Assembly: GCF_021390435.2 (NCBI RefSeq)
Contig: NZ_JAJVCN010000002.1
Location: forward strand, 1,550,001-1,614,000
Direction of reading: 5' to 3'
Length of the DNA stretch: 64,000 bases
Source: Kibdelosporangium philippinense
GTDB taxonomy: Bacteria; Actinomycetota; Actinomycetes; Mycobacteriales; Pseudonocardiaceae
In this document: positions 41,949 to 50,768 of the stretch, in pieces
How the letters are laid out: the number at the start of each line of letters is the position of its first letter
How positions within the stretch are numbered: the stretch's first letter is position 1
Position numbers and translations under genes: made by a program
The notes under the pieces: model-generated
What the model was told of the DNA's origin: nothing
What the model saw: only the letters and a program-made list of their open reading frames with translations
Database searches by the model: none

Positions 41949-43019
41949 TCATACTGCTCCCACACCAATCACAGCACAGCCCATCACCAATTCCTGTGCG
42001 GCGTCAATCCCCAGTAGGTCTTCCAATCGCTCGTCTCTGATCGCCGCGGTGAAGGTCATTCCAAGCCCGAGCGCGGCAGCGAGCAAGTAGAAGGTCTGGC
42101 TCAGATGACCGACGTCGAGGTGCAGCGTGCGATATGTGCGCGCAGTGTTGTACTTCCACGTACTTCGCGCGAGTACGGAGGTGAAGAACATCAGACAACT
42201 ACTGTCCGCGACCCAATCTTGATCACCAAGGAGCTGAACGAGAGCGTCCGGCGTCTGCGGCGGTCCGAGGAATTCGAGTTCGTTACGCGCGGTGTTCAGA
42301 TGGTATACCCCAGGATCAATCCCGGAGACCCGATGCGAGTGCACATAGATCTCGGTAGGGTGCCTGCCGCCACCGGATGGCGAAGTCTTGAAGGCGGTCT
42401 GCGTCCGCTCGTCCAGTTGGGTGATCCCCCCACCCCATCGGAGCAACGCGCTGATCGCCTCGAACGACACGTCCTCGCCGTTGAATTTCCGACTACTCCG
42501 CCGATGGGAAAGAACATCGAGAAAATCGGAACGAACCATTGCCGCCGTGTCCGCCGCCAGCGGGACACGGAGCGTTGACGGCAGCTCCCTGCTGGCAGGC
42601 GGTGGCGGTTCGTGCTCAAGGCGCTCCCGTAGCCGCTGCTCATCCTCCTCGGGCGTGATGAATGGCTGGTCGCGGAGGTTGCGTGTCTCGGTGTGGAACA
42701 GCGCGGCGAGCCGGCCCCAGCGATGCCAAGCGGCCTCGTGTTCCTCCTCGGCACGGTGCCGTTCGGAGTCCCAAGTAATGAGGATGTTTGCCGCACGCAT
42801 TCGCTCGGTGATCGCGACCAGATACTCGGCGTGGTCGTTGTCGCGAGCGTGTTTACGAACGGTAGTCAGAGGTTGCCAGGTGGTGAAGCAGCGGAGTACC
42901 ACATCAGCTTCTTGGCCGACCGCGAAACGCCGATGAGTCAGAGTGTCATGCCAGATCAGCTGATCGGCTTGCCATAGCAACGCGCCATATGACGAGATGC
43001 GCAGTCTTGGGTCATCCAC
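41949..43019 (-). CDS. SagB/ThcOx-type FMN-dependent peptide dehydrogenase
   Basis: A 356-residue flavoenzyme. Residues 1-140 form an N-terminal region (YGALLWQADQLIWHDTLTHRRF onward) like the peptide-clamp part of ThcOx-type enzymes. The nitroreductase fold follows: VLSHRRSSRKFNGEDVSFEAISALLRWGGGIT (FMN binding), TSPSGGGRHPTEIYV, PGVYHLNTARNELEFLG, SSCLMFFTSV and ALGLGMTFTAAIRDERLEDLLGID. These enzymes oxidise azolines to azoles in TOMM peptides, but no YcaO cyclase is encoded nearby. It starts at GTG 43019, 27 bp after a 34-residue peptide gene on the same strand. No clear ribosome-binding site is seen, so coupling to the peptide gene is likely. Confidence 0.88.
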   Translation of the reverse strand: MDDPRLRISSYGALLWQADQLIWHDTLTHRRFAVGQEADVVLRCFTTWQPLTTVRKHARDNDHAEYLVAITERMRAANILITWDSERHRAEEEHEAAWHRWGRLAALFHTETRNLRDQPFITPEEDEQRLRERLEHEPPPPASRELPSTLRVPLAADTAAMVRSDFLDVLSHRRSSRKFNGEDVSFEAISALLRWGGGITQLDERTQTAFKTSPSGGGRHPTEIYVHSHRVSGIDPGVYHLNTARNELEFLGPPQTPDALVQLLGDQDWVADSSCLMFFTSVLARSTWKYNTARTYRTLHLDVGHLSQTFYLLAAALGLGMTFTAAIRDERLEDLLGIDAAQELVMGCAVIGVGAV

Positions 43020-43046
43020 GTGTCGGTCAAGCCCGCTGGTGTTGGG

Positions 43047-43151
43047 TCAGTCGAGATCCGGAGCCCACTCGGCCCACGAGAGCAGTATGTCGGCCGGCTG
43101 GTAGGCGTCGGATAACTCGATAATGACGTTTTCGACGGCGATGGTGTTCAT
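43047..43151 (-). CDS. 34-residue peptide, candidate RiPP precursor
   Basis: ATG 43151 has GAGGAG 6 bases upstream. The peptide starts MNTIAVENVIIELSDAYQP and ends ADILLSWAEWAPDLD. It is acidic, has a hydrophobic leader-like half and a C-terminal part with two Trp and a Pro, and contains no Cys and only two Ser and one Thr. Together with the SagB-type dehydrogenase 27 bp downstream and the exporter beyond it, the arrangement is that of a precursor gene. I do not recognise the family, and the core/leader border is unknown. The frame continues upstream to 43241, but those codons cover the leader hairpin and ribosome-binding site. Confidence 0.6.
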   Translation of the reverse strand: MNTIAVENVIIELSDAYQPADILLSWAEWAPDLD

Positions 43152-43157
43152 CGTACG

Positions 43158-43182
43158 CTCCTCAGGCCGGGCATAACCTGAG
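43158..43182 (-). promoter_or_regulatory. Leader hairpin overlapping the ribosome-binding site of the peptide gene
   Basis: On the minus strand CTCAGG (43182-43177), ten bases, then CCTGAG (43166-43161) form a 6-bp stem whose second arm runs into the ribosome-binding site CCTGAGGAG. Pairing would hide part of that site. Translational control of the peptide is an inference. Confidence 0.4.
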
Positions 43183-43497
43183 CTGAGGATACCGCAATAC
43201 GGTTGCCGAACCATTTCAAGCAGATAGTTATTAAGTACCACCTACCGCTCGAGACGCGGTTCAAGTTTGGCCGACTCATACCACTGTAACGGCTCAGCGG
43301 ATTATCCTACGGGAACCAACAGCATCAACGCGTGCGCGCTGTGTAGTCGGGCGTTGACTAGATAGTCTTGACGAACACTTGGGAAGGTGGCGGCGGTGAG
43401 GTGCCAGTAATTGATTTTCGCTTGCTTGGCCCGGTCGCCGTACTGCGTGCCGGCCAGCCGGTGCATGTTCCCGCTGGCAGCCAGCAAATCGCACTAG

Positions 43498-45153
43498 CCT
43501 GCGTCTTTCGCGCGAAATAGTGCGACACGGGCTATAGATGCACGGAAGTGCCGTCCTGCAAGGGAAACTGTTGTTTGCGATGACAGCAGATCCCAAGCAG
43601 AAGGGCACTCCGTAGGTGAAGCGTAGCAAGCGGTCGAGGCGGGTCAAGGTCAGTGCTGATGGGCGTGGTGTGGTGTCGCATGCCGGGGTGGGGATGTTGC
43701 GGGAGTTGGCCCAGGACACCGGCCTGGTCGCGGGGGTGAACGAGGCGTTGGTCGACACGTATGCCGGTCCGTGGATGCATGCACCAGGACAGGTGTTCGC
43801 CGACATGGCCGTGGCCATCGCCGATGGCGGCGACTGTGTCTCGCACATCGAGGTCTTCGGTGACCAGCATGCGGTGTGCGGGCCGGTGGCCAGCATGCCG
43901 ACCGCCTGGCGGATGCTGGACCGGATCGACGAAGCGCATCTGCCGGGGATACTCGCCGCGCGGGCGGCGGCCCGAGAACGGGCGTGGGCCGCGGGTGCCG
44001 GCCCGGACCTGACCGGGCTGCTGCGGATCGATTTCGACGCCACGGTCACGATTTCCCATGCTGAGGACAAGGAGAACGCGGCCAAAACCTGGAAACGGAC
44101 GTTTGGTTTTCACCCGTTGTTGGCGTTTCTGGACCGCCCAGAGGTCTCGGGAGGCGAAGCACTGGCGGGCCTGCTGCGGGCGGGTAACGCCGGGTCGAAC
44201 ACGGCAGCAGACCACATCGCGGTGCTGGAGCGGGCGTTGGCGTCGTTACCCGCCCATGCCCGGCCACGTCCGGGTGATCCGGACTCGGTGCGGGTGGTAG
44301 CCCGCTCGGACTCCGCCGGTGCCACCCTCGCGTTCGCGCAGGCGTGCCGGGAGCGGGGAGTGTGGTTCTCCTTCGGGTTCCCGGTGGATGCCCGCATCCA
44401 GGTCGTGGTCGATCAGATTCCCGACCAGGCATGGGAATCGGCCATCGACCGTGCGGGCGGGATCCGGGATGGTGCCTGGGTCGCCGACATCACCGGAATG
44501 CTCGACCTGTCGAGTTGGCCTGCCGGATCGAAGGTCATCGTGCGTGCTGAACGTCCCCATCCCGGCGCCCAGTTGAGGTTCACCGATGTGGACGGGCATC
44601 GGATCACCGCGTTCATCACCGACATCCCCGACCGGGTCATCCCCGGTCAGACCGCCGGTCTGGAACTGCACCACCGCCAGCACGCCCGGGTGGAAGACCG
44701 CATCCGCCAAGCCAAGGCCACCGGCCTGCGCAACCTGCCCTGTCGTGGGTTCGCGGAGAACACCGCCTGGCTGGAGACGTTACTGGCGGCCACTGATCTG
44801 GTGTGTTGGGCGAAAATCCTGGGTTTCACCGGCACACCCGTGCTGGCGCGCGCCGAGATCGCTACGTTCCGGAACTTGGTGCTGCACGTGGGCGCCCGAA
44901 TCACTCGTGGTGCCCGGCAAGTCCGGATCCGCATCGATGAAACCTGTGCCTATGCCCACGCGATCGCCCAGGGCTGGTTGAAGATCCGCGCCGCCTTCAC
45001 CTGATCCGCACCCCTGTCCCTACGATCGGCAAGAACCGGAGCGGCCGACACAAGCAGGTCGGCGGGCTAGCCACGCTCACAGTCGGAAACACTCACGGCA
45101 AGATCGACAAAACCACAAGCAAGATCAACTAAATACTGCGCGAAAGGCCGAGG
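43498..45153 (+). mobile_element. IS1380-family insertion sequence, 1656 bp
   Basis: Left end CCTGCGTCTTTCGCGC and right end, read inward, CCTCGGCCTTTCGCGC match at 13 of 16 bases. CTAG flanks both sides (43494-43497 and 45154-45157), a 4-bp target duplication as known for this family. One transposase gene fills it. It sits in codon 33 of the AfsR-like gene, and its removal restores the frame. Confidence 0.92.
43616..45004 (+). CDS. IS1380-family transposase
   Basis: A 462-residue transposase from GTG 43616. Family landmarks: SRRVKVSADGRGVVSHAGVGMLRELA at the start, LLRIDFDATVTISHAEDKENAAKTWKRTFGFHPLLAFLD (first acidic residue), VVARSDSAGATLAFAQACRERGVWFSFGFPVD (second), and HHRQHARVEDRIRQAKATGLRNLPCRGFAENTAWLETLLAATDL (Glu and C-terminal block). 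It is full length and uninterrupted, so probably active. Confidence 0.93.
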   Translation: MKRSKRSRRVKVSADGRGVVSHAGVGMLRELAQDTGLVAGVNEALVDTYAGPWMHAPGQVFADMAVAIADGGDCVSHIEVFGDQHAVCGPVASMPTAWRMLDRIDEAHLPGILAARAAARERAWAAGAGPDLTGLLRIDFDATVTISHAEDKENAAKTWKRTFGFHPLLAFLDRPEVSGGEALAGLLRAGNAGSNTAADHIAVLERALASLPAHARPRPGDPDSVRVVARSDSAGATLAFAQACRERGVWFSFGFPVDARIQVVVDQIPDQAWESAIDRAGGIRDGAWVADITGMLDLSSWPAGSKVIVRAERPHPGAQLRFTDVDGHRITAFITDIPDRVIPGQTAGLELHHRQHARVEDRIRQAKATGLRNLPCRGFAENTAWLETLLAATDLVCWAKILGFTGTPVLARAEIATFRNLVLHVGARITRGARQVRIRIDETCAYAHAIAQGWLKIRAAFT

Positions 45154-48100
45154 CTAGCCTGTTTGTTGTTGCGCGCCAACCAGGTTGTGTCGATCCATGA
45201 CCTTGTCGAGTGGCTCTGGGAGGACGAACCGCCGAGTGACGCGTGGGAGAGTGCGAAGGCCTACGTTCGCCGATTACGCCGAACGCTGCAGTCGCCTGGC
45301 CTGATCGAGGCGTTGCCCGACGGGTTCCGACTCAGCGTGCCGACGGATGCTGTCGATCTGCTGCGGTTTCGCCGCTTGCTGCAGGAAGCTGAAAACTTAT
45401 GTGGTGACGAGCGGCTCGCTCAGCTCGACCAAGCACTCGCGCTGTGGGGCGATGAGCCGTTGGCGAGCTTGCCGCCGAGTACGGCGAAGTCGCGTGCCAC
45501 AGACGCGTTGGTTGAGGAGTATGGCCAGGCGATCGAGAAACGTGCGGACGCGTATCTGAGTTTGGGGCGTCACGCTGAGCTGGTCACTGATCTCCGCGCG
45601 ACGACCGCACGCTATCCGGAGCGCGAGCGCGTCTGGTCCCAGCTCATGGTGGCGCTGTATCGCTCAGGTAAGCGGGTGGAAGCGCTTGCGGCGTATCGAC
45701 GAGTACGCGCGTACTTGGCCACGGAGTTCGGAATCGCGCCCGGCGCCGACCTGGAACGCGTTCATCATGGGATTCTGACCGGAACGCTCGACGCAGGCAA
45801 CGGCACTACCCACCCCGATGTGGCCGCTGTCCCGCTCGTACATCTCACTCCCGCACAGCTACCGGCCGCTATCGCCGACTTTGTCGGGCGCTCCAGTGAA
45901 CTGGCCACCGCGCGCGCCGCGTTGACTACGCCATCCGGTGCGGGTGCGCCGGCACTCGTCATCAGCGGTATGCCAGGCGTTGGCAAGAGTGCGTTCGCGA
46001 TCAAACTCGCCCACGAGATACGCACCAGGTTCCCTGACGGGCAGCTGTTCATCGATTTGCATGGTTACTCCGAGCACACGCCGCTGAGTCCCGAACGGGT
46101 CCTCAGCCGCATCCTGCCCGCGCTTGGCCTGCCATCCACTCATGTTCCGACCGATCTCGAGGATCTGACCAACACGTATCGCAGCCTGGTCGCCGATCGC
46201 CGCATTCTGCTTGTCCTCGACAACGCGGCGAACGCACAGCAGGTACACGATTTGATCCCGGCAGCACCCGAATCCGCCGTCCTGATCACCAGCCGATCGC
46301 AGATGCCGAGCCTGGCCGCGTTGACCGGAGCGCGGTTGCTGCCGCTTGCGCCGTTGTCGCCACGTGATTCGGAACAGCTGATTCGCTCCATCCTTGAGAC
46401 CGCTGGCAAGCCCGCCGACACTGACATCGGTCAGATCATCAAGCTGTGCGGGCACTTGCCATTGGCCATGCGTGTGGCTGCGACCGCTTACCTGCACAGC
46501 GCGCGCCCGCTGGCCGAGTTCATCACCGAGTTGGAAGAACATGACCGTCTCTCCGCACTGACGATCGCCGACAATCCACGAGCGACAGTGCGTGCAGTCT
46601 TCGACTTGTCCTACCGGACTCTCTCACCTGCCACAGCCCGCTTGTTCCGTCTGCTCAGCCTTGTGCCCGGACCTGAGTTCTGCCGCAACTGCGCACATCA
46701 CGTCGCCGGGGTCGTTCCCGCGCAGGCAGAGCAGTTGCTCAGGGAACTCAGTGCGGCCAGCCTCATCCTCCCCAGTCGGCCCCGTCAATACCGGTTTCAC
46801 GACCTCGTGCGCTTATACGCCCACGACCGGTGCGTGACCGAGGACGATCACACTGAATTGCATGCCGCCCTTGCGCGTCTGCACAGGTACTACGTTCACA
46901 CTGCCGACCAGGCCGCGGACGCGTTGTACCCCACATGGATCCGCCTGCCACGTACGCATCCCTCCATCGTGACGGCCGAGCCTCCCCCAGTCGTGCCGAA
47001 CGCCGCGCAGTGGATGAGGCGACGAAGCACCGAACATGATCGCGACCATTCGCCACACCGCCCAGTATGGGCCCGTCGAGGTTTCCTGGTACCTGTGTGA
47101 GTCACTGCGCCCTTACGTGGTAACACACGCCGAGTACCGCATCGAGGCGCTCGGTGCCTTCGAGATCGCGTTGCGCGCCGCGACAAGTGCCGAGAATCGC
47201 AGGGCGATGGCCTCCATCCATTCCGCCTTCTCCTCGGTCTACCTGCGCGCACGGGATATCCAACGCGCACTCCCACATATCAGAGCCGAATTGGGCCAGT
47301 ACCTGGAGCTGGGGTTCACCGAAGGCGAGACTCGTGCCCGGATGGCGCTCGGCGACGCGCTTGGAACGCAGGGATACCTTCAGGATGCGGCCGACCACAT
47401 GAGTGAGGCGTTGCGTCTCGCCGAGCAGAACAACTACACCGGACTTCAGTTGCTCGCGTTGTTGAACTTCAGCGTGCTGGAAGAATGGCGAGACCAGCTC
47501 GACGTCGCCAAAAAGTACGTACTGTCCGCGTTCGACTTGATCAGCGCCACTTCGAGCAGTTCGACCAAAGGCGCGGTGCACATGACCCTCGGTATGGTCC
47601 TGGTCCGCAAGGGGGAATTCGCTGCGGCCATCGAACAGCACCTGACCGCGCTCGAGTGCTTCCGGCAAGGCGGAGACCTGCATTTTGAGTCCCAAGCGCT
47701 CCGCGGACTGGCCCAGGCCTACTTGAAAACGGGTGATACCAAGGCGTCGATCACGAACGCGACCAAAGCTCTCGCGGCCGCTGAAGAACTTGGCGATGAG
47801 TATGACATCGCGGACTCCTTGATCTCACTCGCCGGTACTTGTCACGAACTTGACCTCATCGCACAAGCACGTTCCCATGTGGACGCGGCGTTGGCGATGT
47901 GCGAAAAGCTGGGATACAAGAAGGCGCACATCGAAGCCCTGCTGCAGTTGGCGTCGATCGACAAAACCGAGGGCCTGCTCGACCGTGCGGAAGGACATGC
48001 CAGCCATGCGATCGAGCTTGCGTTGCAAGGGGAATTGCTGCGGCTACGCGGGGACGCGGAGATACTCTTTGCCTGGATCACCCATGAAAGAGGTGACCAT

Positions 48101-48335
48101 GACCAGGCGCTTCGGCACGCCAGCAACGGGTTCACGATTCATCAGAAAGTGAACTCACCCTACGGGCAGACGCGCGCTTTGCACATCAAAGGTCTCGCCT
48201 TGCTGGCGCAGGGGCATCGCGAACAGGCTAAGCACGAGTGGGTGATGTCGCTGGAGTTCTTTCATGGTCCTGCCCCGGAAATCGATGCGATCCGCAAGGC
48301 CATCGCCGAAATATCCTGAGCGATCCGTGTGCTAG

Positions 48336-49853
48336 TACGGCAGCAGCCATTCGTTAGCTGACCTGGGTGATCTTGATGTCGCGGGCGAGTCTGGCGCGTT
48401 TGTGGAACCAGCGTGATCGTGCTTGATGCCTGCGGCGCCAGTTCACCCAGTGGGTTGCGTGTCCAGGTGGTCGGGGTGTGGTGGTGCCGGCGATCAGATG
48501 CTTGATTTCGGGGATGGTGAGCGGGATCAGGCCGGGATCAGCGGGTGGGAGCTGGTCGGGGTGTAGGGGTTCGGGGGCTTGACTGTCGGTGCGGTCGCGG
48601 AGCAGTGCGGCGGTGACCGCGCAGACCGCAAGAGCGGCGCATACAAGCACGGCGTGTCGGGCGATCGCGGTGTAGAGCCTGACCTGAGCCTGGTCCAGGC
48701 CGAAACAGTCTTTGCCGAACTCGAATCCTTCCTCGACAGGCCAACGCAGCCCGGCGGCGCGGATCAGCCGGGTCTTGGTGAGCAGTGCGCTTTCGGGCAC
48801 GTAGCAGTAGTGGAAGGCCAACTCGCCGGTGCGCAGGTGTTTGCGGATGAGGAGGTAGTGGCGGGCCGAGTTGGTGGCGATCCAGGCCCAGGCATACCAC
48901 CGGTCGCCTTTGGAGCCCTTGCCGGCCGAGCGGATTTCCCACTGTCGCTCGCGTTTCAGCAATGTCTTCGTGGCCTGGTCGCAGGACAGCTCCATGCCGC
49001 TGGACAGGATGATCCGGAAGTTCTTCTGAACCCGCAGCACATAGGCTTGCTTGTCGGCCTCGAAGTGGGCCCGCAACTCGGTGCAGCTGCCGTAAACCTC
49101 GTCCCCGCAGTAGAAATCAGGCCGGAACCCGTCCGCGGCCACCGTCGTGCAGATGTCGATGGCCAACTGTCCTTTGGTGCGGAACGTCAGATCCAGGGGA
49201 AGCGCCGAGCGCAGCGACGTCACCGGGTCGCTGATGTGCTCTTCGGGAATCCACTGTTGGAACCCGATCAACGCATGCCCGACACCTTCGCGCACATAGG
49301 ACAGGTGCACCGTGTTGATCCCGTTCTCCACCCGACCCGCGCAGCCCAGATGCTGCCGTTTGACACCCGCGGTGGCTTCACCTTTCTTCTGCTGCCCCGT
49401 CTCATCCAGCGCCCCGATCACCAACTTCCCGCGCCGGCGCCCGCCCTTGCGGGCCGCTTCCTCCAACCCGGACACCGCGAACCGCCGGATCTGCGCCATC
49501 GCCTCGGCCTCGTCCCACACCGCCCGGTTCAGCAGCCGCTGCGTCCGATCCGGTGTCCGGTCCCCGACATACTCAGCGATGGTCCAGCCGTTCCGTTTCG
49601 GCAGCTCGCTTGTCACCGCCCGCACGTACTTACGCGCCTGCACGAACGGCTCGATCCGCCGAAAACACGAACGCAGCCGTTCGGACAGCTCACCCAGTTT
49701 CCGCCCAGCCAACCGAGCACCTATCCTGGCAGCCGCAGCCGCCTGCGATCCTGTAGTTCTCACAAACACATGATCAACAGGCGGCTGCCCCATGTCGCCA
49801 CCGGCCCCAGCTACACATCCCCACAGGTCACAACCCGAATGGCTGCTGCCGTA
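48336..49853 (-). mobile_element. IS701-family insertion sequence, 1518 bp
   Basis: Perfect 18-bp terminal inverted repeats TACGGCAGCAGCCATTCG lie at 48336-48353 and, inverted, at 49836-49853. CTAG flanks both ends (48332-48335 and 49854-49857). It inserted between the end of the AfsR-like gene and the ribosome-binding site of the GNAT-VOC gene, disrupting no reading frame. Perfect repeats and an intact transposase indicate a recent arrival. Confidence 0.93.
48354..49793 (-). CDS. IS701-family transposase
   Basis: A 479-residue transposase reading leftward. Landmarks: YVGDRTPDRTQRLLNRAVWDEAEAM, LVIGALDETGQQKKGEATAGVKRQHLG (first Asp), FYCGDEVYGSCTELRAHFEADKQAYVLRV (second Asp), and LRWPVEEGFEFGKDCFGLDQAQVRLYTAIARHAVL (Glu). 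Complete and uninterrupted, filling the element almost to its inverted repeats. Confidence 0.93.
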   Translation of the reverse strand: MGQPPVDHVFVRTTGSQAAAAARIGARLAGRKLGELSERLRSCFRRIEPFVQARKYVRAVTSELPKRNGWTIAEYVGDRTPDRTQRLLNRAVWDEAEAMAQIRRFAVSGLEEAARKGGRRRGKLVIGALDETGQQKKGEATAGVKRQHLGCAGRVENGINTVHLSYVREGVGHALIGFQQWIPEEHISDPVTSLRSALPLDLTFRTKGQLAIDICTTVAADGFRPDFYCGDEVYGSCTELRAHFEADKQAYVLRVQKNFRIILSSGMELSCDQATKTLLKRERQWEIRSAGKGSKGDRWYAWAWIATNSARHYLLIRKHLRTGELAFHYCYVPESALLTKTRLIRAAGLRWPVEEGFEFGKDCFGLDQAQVRLYTAIARHAVLVCAALAVCAVTAALLRDRTDSQAPEPLHPDQLPPADPGLIPLTIPEIKHLIAGTTTPRPPGHATHWVNWRRRHQARSRWFHKRARLARDIKITQVS

Positions 49854-49866
49854 CTAGGAAGGACGC

Positions 49867-50724
49867 ATGGGCATCCCCTTGCGTACTGAACGGCTCTGGC
49901 TTGTTCCGTTGGATTCTGCGGCTGACGCGGCCGATGTTCATGTTGCGTTCGCTGATCCGGAGGTGATGATGTATTGGGACGAGCCTCCGTCGAGGGATGT
50001 TGGGGAGACTGCTGGGCGGCTTGCCGGGGCCGTTGGTGACTATTGGACGGTTCGGGATGTTGATGGTGGGCCGGTACTTGGGCTGATTGGGATTATGGGT
50101 GGGGTTGATATTCCTGGCCTGCAATGGATTCTGCGCCGTGATGTATGGGGGCGGGGGTATGCGGGTGAGGCAGCCATCGCTTTTGTTGAGTATGCGTTGG
50201 GGGAGTTGGGTTTGGAGCGGGTTGAGGCTTGGGTTGACATTGCCAATGGACGGTCGATTGCGGTTGCTCGGCGGGCTGGGCTTACTGAACGGGGTCGCCT
50301 TCCGCAGCGCTACCCGCATCGGGATCGTCCACATGAGACTGTGGTGATGGGGCGGGCTCGGCTGGCTGAGCCGACTGTCGTTCTCAACGTTGTCGTTGAG
50401 CTTCCGGTGCGGGATGTGTCTGGCACTTCTGGTTTGTTTGAGAACGTTTTCGGCTGCACGGTTCTGTTTACCGAGGATGACTTTGCTGGTCTGGGCATTG
50501 GGGCTTGGAGTGGTGGGCGGCGGATTCATTTGGTTACCGATGAAAGGCCTAGTCCGGTTCGGCTGTCGTTGGAGACTGTCACCGAGTTCGACGCCATTCA
50601 CGCTCGCGCGGTCGCTGCTGGGGTGCAGATCGGTCAGTATCCGGTTGTTCAGCCTTGGGGGAGGCGGGAGTTCGTGATTGCTCTTCCTGACGGGCATGAG
50701 GTCACTGTTAGTGGACCTCTGTAG
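49867..50724 (+). CDS. GNAT acetyltransferase fused to a VOC (glyoxalase-like) domain
   Basis: A 285-residue fusion. Residues 1-165 are an acetyltransferase_3 GNAT (LRTERLWLVPLDSAADAADVHVAFADPEVM, RDVWGRGYAGEAAIAFVEYAL, IAVARRAGLTERGRL). Residues 170-285 are a VOC domain (VELPVRDVSGTSGLFENVFGCTVLFTEDD, GRREFVIALPDGHEVTV). Both kinds occur in drug-inactivating or binding proteins, so self-protection is possible. Codon use differs from neighbours, with many codons ending in T. The IS701 target CTAG lies 9 bases before the ATG, just upstream of GGAAGG, so its native promoter may be cut off. Confidence 0.85.
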   Translation: MGIPLRTERLWLVPLDSAADAADVHVAFADPEVMMYWDEPPSRDVGETAGRLAGAVGDYWTVRDVDGGPVLGLIGIMGGVDIPGLQWILRRDVWGRGYAGEAAIAFVEYALGELGLERVEAWVDIANGRSIAVARRAGLTERGRLPQRYPHRDRPHETVVMGRARLAEPTVVLNVVVELPVRDVSGTSGLFENVFGCTVLFTEDDFAGLGIGAWSGGRRIHLVTDERPSPVRLSLETVTEFDAIHARAVAAGVQIGQYPVVQPWGRREFVIALPDGHEVTVSGPL

Positions 50725-50725
50725 C

Positions 50726-50763
50726 AATGGCCCCGCCCGCGGTGCTTAGCGGGCGAGGCCATT
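50726..50763. terminator. Bidirectional intrinsic terminator
   Basis: AATGGCC..GCCCGC and GCGGGC..GGCCATT pair into a 15-base stem with two mismatches around the loop GGTGCTTA, followed by TTTT on the plus strand. It lies between the convergent GNAT-VOC and EF-G-like genes and can serve both. Confidence 0.85.
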
Positions 50764-50768
50764 TTCGG

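Larger units (their letters stand above)
43401..48319 (+). pseudogene. AfsR-like SARP/NB-ARC/TPR activator, broken by IS1380 and a frameshift
   Basis: Pieces 43401-43497 and 45154-48319 make one activator of about 1085 residues when IS1380 and its CTAG duplication are removed. GTG 43401 gives VPVIDFRLLGPVAVLRAGQP; across the insertion it continues IALACLLLRANQVVSIHDL, the OmpR-like DNA-binding part of a SARP, then the BTAD helices, an NB-ARC ATPase (ISGMPGVGKSAFAIKLAHEI, RRILLVLDNAANAQQ) and TPRs (GYLQDAADHMSEALRLAEQN and more). A second lesion lies near 47017: after AAQWM one extra base shifts the frame, which stops at 47098, while the expected GDEAPNMIATIRHTAQYG lies in the next frame and runs to 48319. 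It is divergent from the peptide locus and was probably its activator. Confidence 0.85.

Noticed and set aside
43047..43151. Precursor of a lanthipeptide or lasso peptide
   Set aside because: No Cys, few Ser/Thr and no LanB/C/M genes; no lasso B/C proteins nearby.
43215..43265. TTCAAG direct repeats as SARP binding heptamers
   Set aside because: The two copies are 45 bases apart, not the 11- or 22-base spacing known for SARP sites, and only six bases are shared.
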